NCBI RefSeq assembly: GCF_945859705.1 | Contig: NC_079134.1 | Location: 67,073,425 to 67,137,424, forward strand | Length of the DNA stretch: 64,000 nt | Reading direction: 5' to 3' | From: Episyrphus balteatus | Lineage: Eukaryota > Arthropoda > Insecta > Diptera > Syrphidae | Shown here: positions 1 through 12,045 of the stretch, in pieces | Position numbering within the stretch: the stretch's first letter is position 1 | How the letters are laid out: every line of letters starts with the position of its first letter | The notes under the pieces: model-generated | What the model saw: only the letters and a program-made list of their open reading frames with translations | Database searches by the model: none | What the model was told of the DNA's origin: nothing | Translations under genes and position numbers: made by a program

Positions 1-1040
1 ATTGCTTTGGAACAGCTAAATTCATAAAGAAAATGAATGACCTATTCGACAACTTCAACACTGGTCAACTCTACTCGCGCAATCCCAACCAACAAGTTGT
101 GTCGGAAACTACTGACACTCTTAAGTCATTAATAGATGCAAACCATTGGATAGCAACATGGCGCTCAAGTGGTTCTCATAAAACACCGCATTGCTTCAAG
201 GGTTTTCAGCAAACACTTTTGGGAGTGCAGTTGATGTGGGAATATTTAAAGAGCAATGAGCAGAATTATTTGCTTCTTGCCCATTTAAATACTGACGTCG
301 CTGAAAATGTTTTTTCTATGGTTAGGAGTAATAGAGGAAGCTACGAAAGAAACGCTTCTGCTTGGAGATTCATTCGGAATCTCAAGCAAATAATGTTTCA
401 ACATCTCTTATCAGCGGAACGTTCTGGTTACGCAGATGCGGATGCCGAGCCGTTGCTTAGCATAGGGAACTATGAAGATCCTATGGACATCAAACTAGCA
501 GCCGAAAAAAAACAATATAAAATGAAGGTGCCAATTGAAGACCACCTATTGGAAACGCCATTGAAGTCTAGTTTGGATGATAGAAACGAACAAATAGACA
601 CAGACAAAGGAAATAAGGATATGGTAGCAAAAAAACTGCAGAAAGCAGCAGCAGTCTATTATGCTGGATTTGCAGCAGCAAAGCTTAAGAAAACATTAAA
701 ATGCGAAGCTTGCTCTCAGAATATGATTAATGAAGACGAAATAAGAGAGCAAACTTTGTTAACAGAACTGAGAGCTTACAGCAGCATAACAACACCTTCC
801 CAGTTCGGCAAACTTACAGTTCCATCCGTAATGTTTGAAACTGTAGTTCAAAATTTCCAATCAATGTTCAACGCCAATATAAGTGAGAAACAGATTACGG
901 AACATATAGTGGAAACATGGTTTGATCAGATATTTGAAGAAGAAGGCACATATTTACCAATAGGCTGTGGAAGTGAACATAGAAAAATTATTGGAAGATT
1001 TTTACTGAGAGGGCTCATCATTTTTACAGCGAGAAAATAA
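1..1040 (+). CDS. P-element/THAP9-type transposase, C-terminal part (5' end outside window)
   Basis: The frame is open from base 3 to the TAA ending at 1040, so the gene starts before the window; the Met at 33 is internal. The protein carries the C-terminal half of the RNase H-like core of P-element transposases: CFKGFQQTL, then LNTDVAENVFSMVRSNRGSY followed by SAWRFIRNLKQ. The Glu in VAENVF fits the family's last catalytic acid. A lysine-rich stretch and a CEACSQN pair follow. The catalytic Asp residues and THAP finger would lie upstream. A second, diverged and broken relative is at 35974-38730, so at least two P-type lineages are present. No stop or frameshift interrupts this part, so it may be a fairly young copy or a domesticated gene. 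Confidence 0.8.
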   Translation, partial: CFGTAKFIKKMNDLFDNFNTGQLYSRNPNQQVVSETTDTLKSLIDANHWIATWRSSGSHKTPHCFKGFQQTLLGVQLMWEYLKSNEQNYLLLAHLNTDVAENVFSMVRSNRGSYERNASAWRFIRNLKQIMFQHLLSAERSGYADADAEPLLSIGNYEDPMDIKLAAEKKQYKMKVPIEDHLLETPLKSSLDDRNEQIDTDKGNKDMVAKKLQKAAAVYYAGFAAAKLKKTLKCEACSQNMINEDEIREQTLLTELRAYSSITTPSQFGKLTVPSVMFETVVQNFQSMFNANISEKQITEHIVETWFDQIFEEEGTYLPIGCGSEHRKIIGRFLLRGLIIFTARK

Positions 1041-2483
1041 AATAAGGAGCTTAAGCCAAAAAGGCAGGGTAGATTCCTATAATTATTATATTGAACAAAA
1101 GTAATTTTACTAAACATAACATGGTATTTTAATTTTGTTATTTATTCCAAATTTTTTAGATAATAGAAACATGAATATTTTATTTATTTATTATTTAATT
1201 AATAAAAATAAACTGATTTTTTACCAAACGAAAACACCATGGTAAATTATCCCATTTCGTCCCGTTTCTCCTTGAACCTCGTAAGTACATTTTTTTAAAT
1301 TTGTTTTTCCTCTTAAACATTGCTCTAAAACTTTCAGAATGAATAGATAAAAGGATTTTTGTTTAGAAAAAAACTCAATCAATATGTCTTAAACATAACT
1401 TGATTTCCTTATGTTCAAATCATATTTTTAATTTCACGAAAAATGTATATTTCTTTCAAGAACAGAACAAAATTTTATGTATAGATACGTGGTTCACGCA
1501 GAAACGGGACGATTTGCCCTAGCCTCAACGAGCTATTATAAAAAAAAATTTTAAATAACAAAATCGTAAAACTGTTGGAAATTAAACTTTGGGGCACCCT
1601 GTGTTCAGAACATTCAAGAAACTTCGTAAGCCAAAGACAATTCATAAATTAAATAATTGTAACAAAACGCTTAAGAGTTCAAGTAAATGTTGCAACATCG
1701 CGTTAGAACAATTCAAACAAAAGTTCCAAAACAAACGTTCATCGAAGTCTTTAAAAAAATATTCAAATTGAAAAAAATTAAATCACCTAGGAAACAAGAA
1801 TATACATATATATATATTGTTTACATTTCTCCTCTATTTTCTGGCTGTCAAAATAGAAACACATGTTTTCGGTATTCTCCCTTACTCTTTCCTTAAAGAC
1901 TCAAATATTTTTCTTCCTCTAACACAAAGTTTTTTTCCTTCATTCTACTCTCCATATCAGACATTTTGCTACCGCAGCGCACCCTAGTCCAAGGAAGCGA
2001 ACCTAAAAAATTCACGTTCATGATACTACTATAGTTTCTATATACAAGGGCTTATCACATTTATAAGTTCAAAAGAAAAACAAAAACCAAGAAAAATTCA
2101 TTTAAAATACATCTTAGAAAAACCATTTATGCTTCTCAGAGTAAAATAGATTTATTTGCAATATATATAGATAAATTTCTAGACATTAAATCCAAATGTT
2201 AACAAAGCGGATGTTCTTCATGTACAACGAGCATTAATTGGTGTAGGTAGCTTGACTTTAATTTCTATAACGCTTAAGCGGTATATAATCGAGTTCTCAT
2301 CGAGAACAGTCTAGCAGAACTTGAAGCATTCAGACATTTTTTAAATCTTCAATTATGTTGTACATATTCCCATTTTTTCTTTATATTTTGCCCACAAATG
2401 CTAGTTTTATTATTTTTTTATAAGACCATTACGATTTATTAAATAAAACACATTCAAGTGTCCTTAAAATGTCTGATACAAAT
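1041..2483. other. AT-rich stretch, no gene seen
   Basis: Follows the transposase stop. I see no coding similarity. A weak inverted repeat (1258-1280 with 1493-1512, core CGTCCCGTTTCT) suggests an old MITE at about 1241-1527. Confidence 0.5.
1241..1527. repeat. Possible old MITE with short inverted ends
   Basis: CGTCCCGTTTCT near the left end is repeated as AGAAACGGGACG near the right, with about 210 bp of AT-rich filler. No clear target duplication. Confidence 0.35.
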
Positions 2484-2928
2484 TACTCGGGGCGGTTTTG
2501 AACATGTTCAAAAGCGCCCCACCATACGGAAACCATTCAAAACTACCCCAACTGTGTCAACGCTCAACGACATAAAATGTTGAATAAATATTTAACATTA
2601 ATATATTCATTCAAAAATTCACCGTCAATTAGTTTAAAATTCATTAACCATTAACAAAAATTGTATTGCGTTTTGAAATCACGTACCAATTTTTTTTTTA
2701 ACTCTTACAACTAAAAAACTGAAATAATGCAAAACCACTATAAAAATCACCTTCCACCTATAAATGTGAAAGTCAGCCGAGATAACGATAGAAAGTCATT
2801 GACATTTATGGATATTGTGTTGACGGGTTCAAATATCAAAATACATTTAAAAAAGATTGATATACTAAAATTTTATATGCAGTGTTCAAATGTGCTCCGT
2901 GTTCAAAACTGCCCCACTCTCCCCTACT
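2484..2928. repeat. MITE-like repeat with a near-perfect 32-bp palindrome at its left end
   Basis: Bases 2489-2520 read the same on both strands except for one base pair (GGGGCGG..., centre GAACATGTTC). The same TTCAAAAC(T)GCCCC word recurs at 2540-2555 and 2901-2915, and the right part ends in CTCTCCCCTA. The ends look like related inverted termini. No coding content. Confidence 0.45.
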
Positions 2929-3392
2929 ATATATTTTTTGTTTGCAATTTTTTTGATGTCATTTTTTGCAGTCAAATTCGATTTCCCACAAAAAACATCC
3001 GCAGCTGTCTAGCTGTCAGATAATAAAACAAAAAAAACGAATTTTATTCAAGATTATTTTTGAGTAGTTTTTACGCATAATTAATTTATTTTTGAAACGT
3101 TAGAAATAAAACAGACCAAATTAAATTGCTAAAAATGGATTTTTCTGATTTTCTATTTGTACATCCATCTGCATTTGTTCAAAGTTTGATTTTTTATTTT
3201 GGTTTTGCTTTCGGATAAGTTTTTGACATATTGGGGTATGTTCGTAGATTTGGGGCCAGTCGTCGTTCATGAAATTGAAGTTTTTATAGGTGGCCCGTTT
3301 ATATGCAGGGTCGAAAGATCAAAATTGAAATTCGTTTGTGAAATGTGGAAGACTTGTTTAATTTTGACTTAACTTTACTTAACTACAACGGC

Positions 3393-3920
3393 CACTTTTT
3401 GCAGAAAGTGGAAAATTTACAAAAGATTTTTTTTTTCTTTCTAGCGCCATTTATATTTGAAAAAAAAAAACTACAAAAATTATTTTTGACATCACGAAAT
3501 AAGCTTTCAGAATCAATTTTTTTAATTTTGTGGCCAGAAAAACTTAAAAAAATATTTAACTTAACTCATATAAAATTGACTTTTTAAAATAAAACACAAA
3601 AATCTTTATAAAAATCGAGATTCAGATTTTTGAATCTCGAATCCATATTTTTGAATCTCAAGTCTCAAATAGATCATGAAATCTGAGATTTTTCCACTTT
3701 TTTCTCACTTTACCACCTCTTTTAGCTGTCAGATTCACAAATTTGAAAAAAGTGAAAATTTTCAAACTCATAATGTGTTTCTGCACACCAAAAGCAATGA
3801 TGCAGACAACTTATTTCTTGATGTCATAAAATTTTTTTTTTTAGTTTCTTTTTTAAATATAAATGGCGCTAGAAAGAAAAAAAAATACGTTTGTAAATTT
3901 CCCACTTTTTGCAAAAAGTG
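3393..3920. repeat. Foldback element, arms of about 115 bp
   Basis: The left arm 3393-3510 and right arm 3803-3920 are reverse complements with scattered changes; both contain CTAGCGCCATTTATATTT and CACTTTTTGC ends. The loop of about 290 bp holds short repeats of TTTTGAATCTC. Transcripts would fold into long dsRNA. Confidence 0.7.
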
Positions 3921-4402
3921 TATATAAGAAAGAAAATTTCTTATGTAAATACAATTGTATATAAGAAATAAAATTTGTATTATAAGTCATAGCATATTTG
4001 TTTCGTTTTTATAAAAAATGTATTTTTTTTCTTAGATGACATTTTTAAACCATAACAAACGAACACTAAACAATATGTGGGTTGTTTTTTTCTTTCTTAC
4101 TCATCCTCAGTTTGTCAATTTTTTGGAAACTCAATAAGGGTGGGTTCAGAAATTTTGTGGAAGTTACACTTTGCATCATTTGCATGTTCATACTGGAGAC
4201 TTTCTTATAGATGTTTTATTTTCTATGTAGTGAATGAGATTTTATATCAGAACAAGTTTCTTATATCAGTGTTTTTCTTATAAACGTTTTTCTTATATGA
4301 GGTAAATTTAACACACAATTTTATGAAAATGTGCATGGTGTTTTGAAATGTCTGTCTTATATGCGTGTTTTTCTTATATGAGACTTTCTTATATCCGTCA
4401 TC
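3918..4402. repeat. Element with many CTTATAT motifs and inverted ends
   Basis: TATATAAGAAAG near 3919 is mirrored by CTTTCTTATATCC near 4388. At least ten CTTATA or TATAAG words lie inside, concentrated in the right third (4256-4400). This resembles subterminal transposase-binding repeats of a DNA transposon, but no transposase is present. Confidence 0.4.
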
Positions 4403-4412
4403 AACTGTATAA

Positions 4413-5285
4413 ATGAAATGTAGAAATAATTTTATGTGTGCGTTCCAATATTAATTCAAAATAAACTAAAATAAAAGAAGGCACTTAAAGTGCGTTGCAC
4501 ATTGCACTCTGCGAACATAGCCTTCGAGACTCTTGAGTTATCCGATTATCCGAAATTTTCTCCTATCGAGTATCGATACTCGAAAAAATGTCAATTTCTT
4601 ATCCGCAGCCAGATTTAAGTTTTAGTTTTATCCGCAGCTGGGTGTTGTATTTGTAATACATGGAAGCTCTCACTGCAGATACGGATAGCTGTGCCAAAAA
4701 AAAAGCCTAATATTATAAACAAATCTTTTGAAGTTCGAGAAATATAAATTTAAACGTATATAAACGGAAAAATTTCAAATAAAAATTATAAAAAATTAAA
4801 TTTTTTGATTTATACACAAATTTTTGAATGCAATATTTGAAAAGAATATTTGAACTGCATACTAAATTTTAACTTGTGTTTGTTTTTGTCCCAATGCATC
4901 GTTGATTTCGGCTTTATTCAAACACTTCTTTTATTTTCGCCATTTTTTCCGCGCCTACAAATTTTTCCCGACCCGTTTTCGTCCTTACAGGTTATACATA
5001 ATCAGATTTATTGACAGTTTTGAGTCCAACTGACCCGTGCAACTCATCATTTATTAACATTTTTGCTTTTGAAACTATTCAGATGAGCCAAAAAATACAC
5101 TTGTTTTTATGAATAGATTTGGTCTAGCTACCGTGTGAGAAGAACGGTAGGCCCTAAGACAATTTTTTTTTCTCCTAAACTAAGCGCATAAAGATGTTCT
5201 CTCGTTACATATTATTACAATAAATACCAAGACAGGCTAAAAATAAGATGAAATAAAATGTGGACGTATTCAGATGACCGGCAGT
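4413..5285. other. AT-rich stretch, no feature recognised
   Basis: No open frame of note and no similarity I can recognise. Confidence 0.4.
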
Positions 5286-5592
5286 GTATATAGTTTCTTT
5301 TGTTTCTTTAGCGTTTTATCTTTGTTAAAATAAAAAAAAACTTTTTTCTATTTTGAGTTGAGTTAATTCAATTCGTGCCATAAATGAAGCACTTATTTGG
5401 GGTGCTTATGCTACGATTCCCGATTGACAGTCTTGACCGTCAATCACAGTTGTATTTGGTGGTGGCTTCTTTCCTCTTTTTTTTGTTTCTTTTATTTGTT
5501 ATATATGTAATATATATATAGTTTCTTTTGTTTCTTTAGCGTTTTATGTTTGTTAAAATAAAAAAAAAAAATTTCTATTTTGAGTTGAGTTA
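5286..5592 (+). repeat. Direct repeat pair of about 78 bp
   Basis: The block starting TAGTTTCTTTTGTTTC at about 5289 recurs at about 5518 with few changes (both end in TTTTGAGTTGAGTTAATT). The 229-bp spacing could reflect a small LTR-like or slippage duplication. No coding content between. Confidence 0.6.
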
Positions 5593-5599
5593 ATTTAAT

Positions 5600-5722
5600 A
5601 CAATTACTAGACTAAGCACCACACACAAATGGAATTAAGGAGTCTGATGATTAAACAGTACTGTAACTCTAGCCATAAACACTTGGTGGGAGCACCTTCA
5701 AGATGTTGTTGTTGTTCAAAGA
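5600..5722 (+). mobile_element. SINE 3' fragment, related to the copy at 62846-63053
   Basis: Shares GGAGTCTGATGAT, an AACTC-AGCC segment, ACTTGGTGG and the GTTGTTGTTGTT tail with the SINE near the right end of the window. The tRNA-like head is absent. The ribozyme core present in the other copy is shortened here: GAAA and stem II are missing, so this copy should be inactive. Confidence 0.65.
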
Positions 5723-6234
5723 TTATAATGAAATTGACCGTATAAAATAGCAGCCAAACTGCAAATATGGAAACATAGGAAACTTAAACAATTTAATACA
5801 GTTTTTATTCAATTATAATTTTCCTCGACAATGGAGGAAAGAGGCGAACTTGTGCCTGTGAGTTTAGAAGATTGAATGACATTATTGAATGAAGGAAAGA
5901 AAAATGGAAGAAAAAAAGAGAAGGAAGGGCAGCCAACTGCACGCCACAAAAACATGATAAAAAATATTTGTTGATGCCAAATATTGTTTCGTCGATGATT
6001 TTATGTGAAGGTGCGTGAACATTAATGCCCCGCTTGGCATAAATCGCCAAATAAATTTTAAATTGATGAAAAAATGAAAATTATTTTTTGGCGTGAAGCG
6101 CCCAAAGTAAAATTTGAATTTTTGAAAAAAGAGTAAGTATAAAGTTCTAATTATAAATTGAAAGGCATATATGTATATATGAAGAAAAATATTTTTTGAG
6201 AGAAAGAAAAGAAATTTTAAATACTTATTTCAAG
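5723..6234. other. AT-rich spacer, no gene seen
   Basis: Short open frames only; none with a recognisable product. Confidence 0.4.
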
Positions 6235-7565
6235 GGCAAAAGACAAAGTTTTACAACTACACGGCTAATTTTGCCGTGTTGCGTTCGAAGCGTCGCAACT
6301 CTCACTCTTCCGTCAGGGCCGGGGTGTACATTTACAACACGCCCAAGGCGCCATTCAATGGAAGGAAGATTTTCGGTTTTTACAACAACTAGGTCATTTA
6401 ACTTGATATCTTTTTGAGGGGATTGATACTAATGTCTCTGATGAAGTTTTTTAAGATACTCGTCTTTCCATAGACGAGAGAATTGTTGTTAGAGGCATTT
6501 CACTTTTTCCCATCGATTGATGAGGGACAAATTGTCATCAGCCAGATTAGGCTTAGAAAATACTAAGAAAATACTAAGAAAATACTTAGAAAATACTAAA
6601 AAATGAACTACCGCGCAAAAAGTGACCCGGAGTTAAAATCAATAGATCTGAGGAATCATTGAACATTGATGAAATCGGACGGGAGTTTAAACATGCTTCA
6701 ATGCGAGCTAATACTGTTGGAAATTCTTTGAATGTATGTTTTGAACTAGTCCCCAGTTTCCGAAGGTGACTTTTGCAACTTTTTACACCAGCCTCCCATA
6801 TGTGGAACACCTGGAGGAATAAAATTCCATTTAAGGCATTGAACACAATAAGTGGATTGAGATTCTTGTTGAAATTGAACTGGGAAATTTTTTGAACTCA
6901 ACAGAATCTGACTGATAGAGTCAGCAGTTGACCCTAATGAGATGATTTGAATTTAAGAATGGACTAAACGAAATAAGTGAAATTCTTTGGAGAGTGGGTC
7001 TACCTTCCATTAATAGAGAATATTCCGTTGGATACTAATTTCTTTGAGCTTGCGATTTTTTACAAACTGCATTTCTTGAGAAGTAATGCTTTATGAAGTG
7101 TACTTTGTGTTTTGTCTTTTGGATATTTCCACACAACTCAAGGCGTGGCAATGACACATATTTTATGGGTGAAACTCTTGATTTTGCACAGAACAAGTGA
7201 GAAGAGAAAGTTCCATTAGACTGACGAACGCTTATATATAAAGTGAAACCATAAAATTGGACTTATTAAACTTGGGATCGGCCTGTTGCAAACATTAAAA
7301 ATAGTAGGATCTTGGGAGGTTGTTAGTGAGTGTTTTAAGCACAATGGCTTGAGCTGAAATAATGATTTGAGAGGGCTAAGCAGAAGTGATTGAAAAAGAA
7401 CAAAGTTTCTTTGAAGTGATGAAGAGATTTCCACTGATTCCAGAAATAGTTGTAGTTTTGTCGATATATGCTGAATTCAGACGTTTTGAACAGCTGCCGA
7501 AATGAAAGATATTTTGAAACCTGGATCAATGAGGGCCCTTACAATATGGATTGCCAAAAAACAAT
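6235..7565 (-). pseudogene. BEL/Pao retrotransposon relic, internally deleted
   Basis: On the minus strand the order is protease, RNase H, integrase, with the reverse transcriptase missing. Protease remnant at about 7560-7260: ALIDPG followed by ISFIS and a TISGISG segment, with stops. RNase H remnant at about 7230-7135: FCAKSRVSPIKYVSLPRLEL. Integrase core at 6846-6600: IWEAGVKSCKSHLRKL, IEACLNSRPIS, LTPGHFLRG. Integrase C-terminal part at 6420-6240: WRLGRVVNVHPGPDGRVRVA. Stops and frameshifts break all parts. It belongs to the same superfamily as the young element at 18734-25628 but to a different family: here the integrase reads EAGVKS, there EAAVKA. Clear decayed pol. Confidence 0.8.
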
Positions 7566-7984
7566 CATTTTTTCAATAGGTAGATATGTAGCTTGAGGAA
7601 TGAATGGTTGTGAAGAAGCAGATATTTGAGAATTTTATATAGCTTGCAGTGGCGAAGGGTTCATATAACTCGATTATTTCCGTCTTACCTTTTGAAATTC
7701 TCAAACTCAACAACATAAACTCCTGGCAACATGAATATAATTTCAATCAACACCTGCACACGCTGTCAACATTATTTCAAATACTTTTCTTTCAGTTCTA
7801 CTCTACACACCTATCTGCTTTTCAACTCACTTCATAAACAAACACAAAACTAGAGCAAAAAAAAAAGGTAACCCGAAAAATGTCGTCTTATAAACAATAG
7901 AACAAATTGGTTTTCTTTCCTCTTTTTTCATTTACTTATTACTGCCCTTGTGACCTCTCTGTTTAATACACGCTTTCTTATGGA
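7566..7984. other. AT-rich stretch, possibly remnant LTR of the BEL relic
   Basis: TCTTACCTTTTGAAAT near 7683 resembles a segment near 9430, which could be LTR remains of the relic. No gene. Confidence 0.3.
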
Positions 7985-8345
7985 AGAAAATAAGACGATA
8001 TTCTTCGTCTTACTTTTTGGTGAATTTTTATGTATCTGTCATAATTTTCGCTCTGAGTTAATGAATGCGCAGTGCGCATGTCAGTGTCTGCTTGAGGTAG
8101 GTTTCATTTTTCATAGCTCATAGGAAGAAAAAAGGGTAGAATAAGACGGTTTCCTCCGACTTATTTGGGTAATTTGTGTGTATCGAGCAATGAGCTGATG
8201 ACCCAAATTATGTTGCGCAGGTTGTGGGTGAGGTAAGTTTTATTTGAAGAAAATCAGTTAGGAAAATATAAAAGGTATGGAACAAGAAAATAAGACGCTC
8301 CTTTCCGACTTATTATCTGAATTTGTATGTATCTCTCCACTGGGC
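7985..8345 (+). repeat. Diverged tandem repeat, unit about 150 bp, three copies
   Basis: AATAAGACGNTNTTC...GACTTA blocks begin at about 7988, 8140 and 8287, each followed by an AATTT-T-TGTATCT segment. Each unit has facing AAGACG and CGTCTT or CGACTT words. No coding capacity. Confidence 0.55.
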
Positions 8346-10059
8346 AGCTGTGTCAAAGGTTTCCACTATGATAAGAAATATGCGTGGATGTTATATTTAA
8401 TTTCATAAGGTATTTTTGTTGGCAGAAAGTGCATAAAATAACTGCAATTTCCATAAAGTGGAACAACTGCGCCAATTGAATTTAGCAAGTCCCAACTCCC
8501 AAGAAGAACGCAGTGCAATTTTGAAAATAATAAAAATTAAGATGATGCAAAAATTGTGAAAAGTTTTTAGATAGTAAGATTTAGTGTTTTGATTATGACT
8601 TTAATATCATTGTTGATAAACAAAAAAGTCGAGAGCAAGAAATTTGCTTTGAGATATTTTCTTAATTTGGTGCTCTGAATTCAGAAGTCACAAATTGTCA
8701 TTTGCTAACCTCTAGGATTTTGAAATATAAGTTTCTATTTGCAATATTCTTTGAAAACAAATAATTTTGAAAAGAAATAAATAATATATTTTATACAATA
8801 AAATACGAGTATGACTTTTTGAATTCCACTTCAAAATTACCGAAAAATAACGTTTTCTACCAGTTGATATTCAAGTATTTCACAAACGTGACAGTCCAAT
8901 GCAATTTTCACTTCGGGAAAATCTTTAAGAAAAGTATGGTTTTGTCCAAGCTCAATTTTGTATTTTTATATGTATTATTATCTCTTAGAGGATTCGAATA
9001 ATTTTAATCAGTTTAGTTTTATGAAGAAAACAAAATTGTATTTAAAGGACGCTCTTACTTAAAGTTTTGTATACACCTAGATAACTGTTGCTTCTGTCGG
9101 CGGCGGCGTCGAGAGATCTTTTTAGTTCTAAGGCGATTTCATGCATAGAAGATAGACTTTCTGATCTAGCACTTATATCTATAGGTAGAAAAAAACTTCT
9201 TTTAAATTCTAATTACTAAAAGTAGACTTGACTTTTAAGAAAAAGTTCTTGCACAATTTTATGAAAGAAAAACGTAGAGCTTTGCACACTTTTTAATGGA
9301 AACTTTATTAAAAAAAATATAAGGCGTGTTTTTGACATTTCGTTTGAATTGCTTAATTTCCTGGCTTGAAACTCAGAAATGCATTAAAAATTTGGAATTG
9401 AATTTCTTGGTGACTTATTTTTCTTCGACTTACCATTTGAAATCATTCACGCCTCGCCACTGATAGCTTGTGATTGAGAAGTGGACTGTAGGCTTAAATT
9501 TTGATTTTAAACTGGAGAGGGATTATTTACAAGGTGCAAAAAGTGTATGGTGTCTTAAAAAAACTGCAAGAATATTTGCTAGAACCAGTAGACTTTTGAT
9601 GACTGGTTCCCAAGCAATTATTGCACATTTTCTTTTCTATTTCGATTCTGGATTGGATTGGTAACGTCGAAAATTTAGGACACTCATAGATTGTATGCTC
9701 TGCCGAGCAAATTTTACCCTTAGATCCTCCCGCCTTCGCAAGAAAATTAGAGAGTTTGCTTGGCTTTTGAAAATTATATTTTTGGTGACTTGGAAATATT
9801 GTGATAATGGTTTTGAGAATTGGTGTCTGAAATAGATTCTTAAGTTTGGAATCGTGAATTTAGGAACTTTTCTAACTTTTTTCCAAATTGGTACTTTTGT
9901 TGGATATTCTGGACATTGTTCCCAAAGAGAAAAGGTCGTTTTAATTCAATTAATGTTAACATCCATACGAGTGTTTTCATATGTGGAGTGGGATGAAAAC
10001 TTGGATAAGTTTGTGTTTTCAAAGAGACTTCAAAAAACATGCTTGAAAAATAATTCTAA
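8346..10059. other. AT-rich stretch, no gene recognised
   Basis: Only short open frames without recognisable products. Nothing else stands out apart from the TCTTACC-like segment near 9430. Confidence 0.45.
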
Positions 10060-11350
10060 AAAAATAAAGATTTCTGCATTTTCAGAATTAGCTTGAAAAA
10101 ACTTCCAAAAACCAATTCAAACTAAATAATTTTTCAAAGTATAATTGAGAAACGCAAGGGTTCTCAAAAGAACTTTGAAAAGAGAGAGAATGAGTGAAAA
10201 CGTGAATAGATTTCTGCTTTCTCAGAATTAGTTTGAAAAAACTTCCAAAAACCAATTCAAACAAAATAATTTTTCAAAGTGTAATTGAGAAAAAGCATGG
10301 GTTCTCAAAAGAACCTTGAAAAGTGACAGCGAATGAGTTAAAGCGTGAATAGATTTCTGCGTTTTCAGAATTAGTTTGAAAAAACTTCCAAAAACCAATT
10401 AAAACAAAATAATTTTTCAAAGTATAATTGAGAAACGCAAAGGTTGTCAAGAGAACTTTGAAAAGTGATAGCGAATGAGTGAAAACGTGAATAGATTTCT
10501 GCGTTTTCAGAATTAGTTTGAAAAAACTTCCAAAAACCAATTCAAACAAAATAATTTTTCAAAGTATAATTGACAAACGCAAGGGTTCTCAAAAGAACTT
10601 TGAAAAGAGAGAGAATGAGTGAAAACGTGAATAGATTTCTGCGTTTTCAGAATTAGTTTGAAAAAACTTCCAAAAACCAATTCAAACAAAATAATTTTTC
10701 AAAGTATAATTGAGAAACGCAAAGGTTCTCAAGAGAACTTTGAAAAGTGAGAGCGAATGAGTGAAATCGTGAATAGATTTCTGCGTTTTCAGAATTAGTT
10801 TGAAAAAAAAACTTCCAAAAAATCAATTCAAACAAAATAATTTTTCAAAGTATAATTGAGAAAAGCGAGGGGTTCTCAAAAGAACCTTGAAAATCGAGAG
10901 CGACTGAGTGAAAACGTTAATAATTTTTTGCGTTTTCAGAATTAATTTGAAAAAACTTTCAAAAACCAGTTCACAAAAAAAGAATTTTTCAAAGTATAAC
11001 TGAGAAAAAGCAGGGGTTCTCAAAAGAACCTTGAAAAAAGAGAGCGACTGGGTGAAAACGTTAATACATTTTTGCGTTTTCAGAATTAATTTGAAAAAAA
11101 ACTTCCAAAAACAATTCAAACAAAAGATTTTTTTTAAGTATAATTGAGAAAAACAGGGGGTGCTCAGGAGAACTCTGAAAATTTGAGAGCGAATGAGTGA
11201 AAACGTGAATAGACTTCTGCGTTTTCAGAATTAATTTGAAAAAACTATCAAAAACCAATTTACAAAAATAGAATTTTTCAAAGTATAACTGAGAAAGAGC
11301 AGGGGTTCTCAAAGGAACCTTGAAAAATGAGAGCGTATTGGGTGAAAACA
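10060..11350. repeat. Tandem repeat (minisatellite), unit about 142 bp, nine copies
   Basis: The anchor TTCAGAATTA recurs at 10081, 10221, 10364, 10506, 10646, 10788, 10935, 11079 and 11224, so the unit is 140-147 bp. Each unit holds CTTCCAAAAACCAATTCA, a TTTTTCAAAGTATAA segment and GGTTCTCAAAAGAAC. The first six copies are more alike than the last three, which carry an A at the AGAATTAATTTG position. Unit length is not a multiple of three and open frames across it are chance by-products. Confidence 0.9.
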
Positions 11351-11436
11351 TGATAAATGTTATTTATAAGCGTTATTTTGAAAAAAAAAATATTTGAAAA
11401 GTTTAAAGAAAAGGCACAAAAGCAGTAAAAGTTAGA

Positions 11437-11522
11437 ATAGTGTCCCTTAGGATTTCCTTGTACTTAAGGTGGTCCATAATACCCTCTATCCGATGAAATG
11501 GCCCCACACCATGGAATTTCCG
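11437..11522 (-). pseudogene. Tc1-type transposase fragment, inverted copy
   Basis: The minus strand reads HGVGPF followed by GIMDHLKYKEILRDT, matching the plus-strand Tc1 fragment starting at 11630. The two fragments lie as inverted copies on either side of a perfect hairpin. Confidence 0.65.
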
Positions 11523-11591
11523 TATGGGGCATTTGGAAATGCCCCCTATGGGGCATAAGAGGCATTTCCAAATGCCCCATACGGAAATTCC
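11513..11591. repeat. Perfect 31-bp inverted repeat with 17-nt loop
   Basis: The arms 11513-11543 and 11561-11591 are exact reverse complements (each contains TATGGGGCATTTGG or its complement), and shorter CCCCAC/GTGGGG pairing continues outside. It sits exactly between the two inverted Tc1 fragments, making one large palindromic structure. Confidence 0.9.
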
Positions 11592-11629
11592 CCGCGTGGG
11601 GCAGTTGAAATGTGAACCGCAGTATAAAA

Positions 11630-12045
11630 TATAGACTGTTAAGGATGTTAGGGTTAGTATTCTTGTTTGGGGATGTTTTTCTTGGCATGGTGTGGGACCA
11701 TTTCTTCAGATAGGGGGTATTATGGACCACCTTAAGTACAAGGAAATCCTAAGGGACACTATTCTACCTTTTACTGAGAAGGAAATGCCTTTAAAGTGGA
11801 CATTTCTACAGGATAACGATCCAAAACATAAGACTAAGTCTGTGAAACAATTGCTATCCGTCCAAAAAATCGGTGTTATGGAATTGCCAAGCCAGTCCTC
11901 AAATCTGAATCCTATTGAGGACTTGTAGAGTGACGTGGGAAAAGCGATTAACAGGTCTGATACCTCAAATTTGGACAAACTTTGGCAGGAATTTCGACGT
12001 GCTTGGTACTCAGTACCTTTTGATTTGTTGCATATCATAGTATAG
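11630..12045 (+). pseudogene. Tc1/mariner-superfamily transposase, C-terminal relic
   Basis: Reads VWGCFSWHGVGPFLQIGG, then TFLQDNDPKHKTKSV and PSQSSNLNPIEDL, then a TAG where Tc1 proteins usually have Trp, then a readable tail with LWQEFRRAWYSVP. DNDPKH holds the second catalytic Asp, and NPIED ends with the position of the third acid of the DD34E/D triad. The first Asp and the paired DNA-binding region are absent. It is a truncated relic with at least one nonsense codon. Confidence 0.8.

Noticed and set aside
10274..11351. Overlapping minus-strand frames rich in Phe/Lys across the 142-bp repeats
   Set aside because: The unit length is not a multiple of three and the peptides shift frame with each unit; chance by-product of a tandem repeat.
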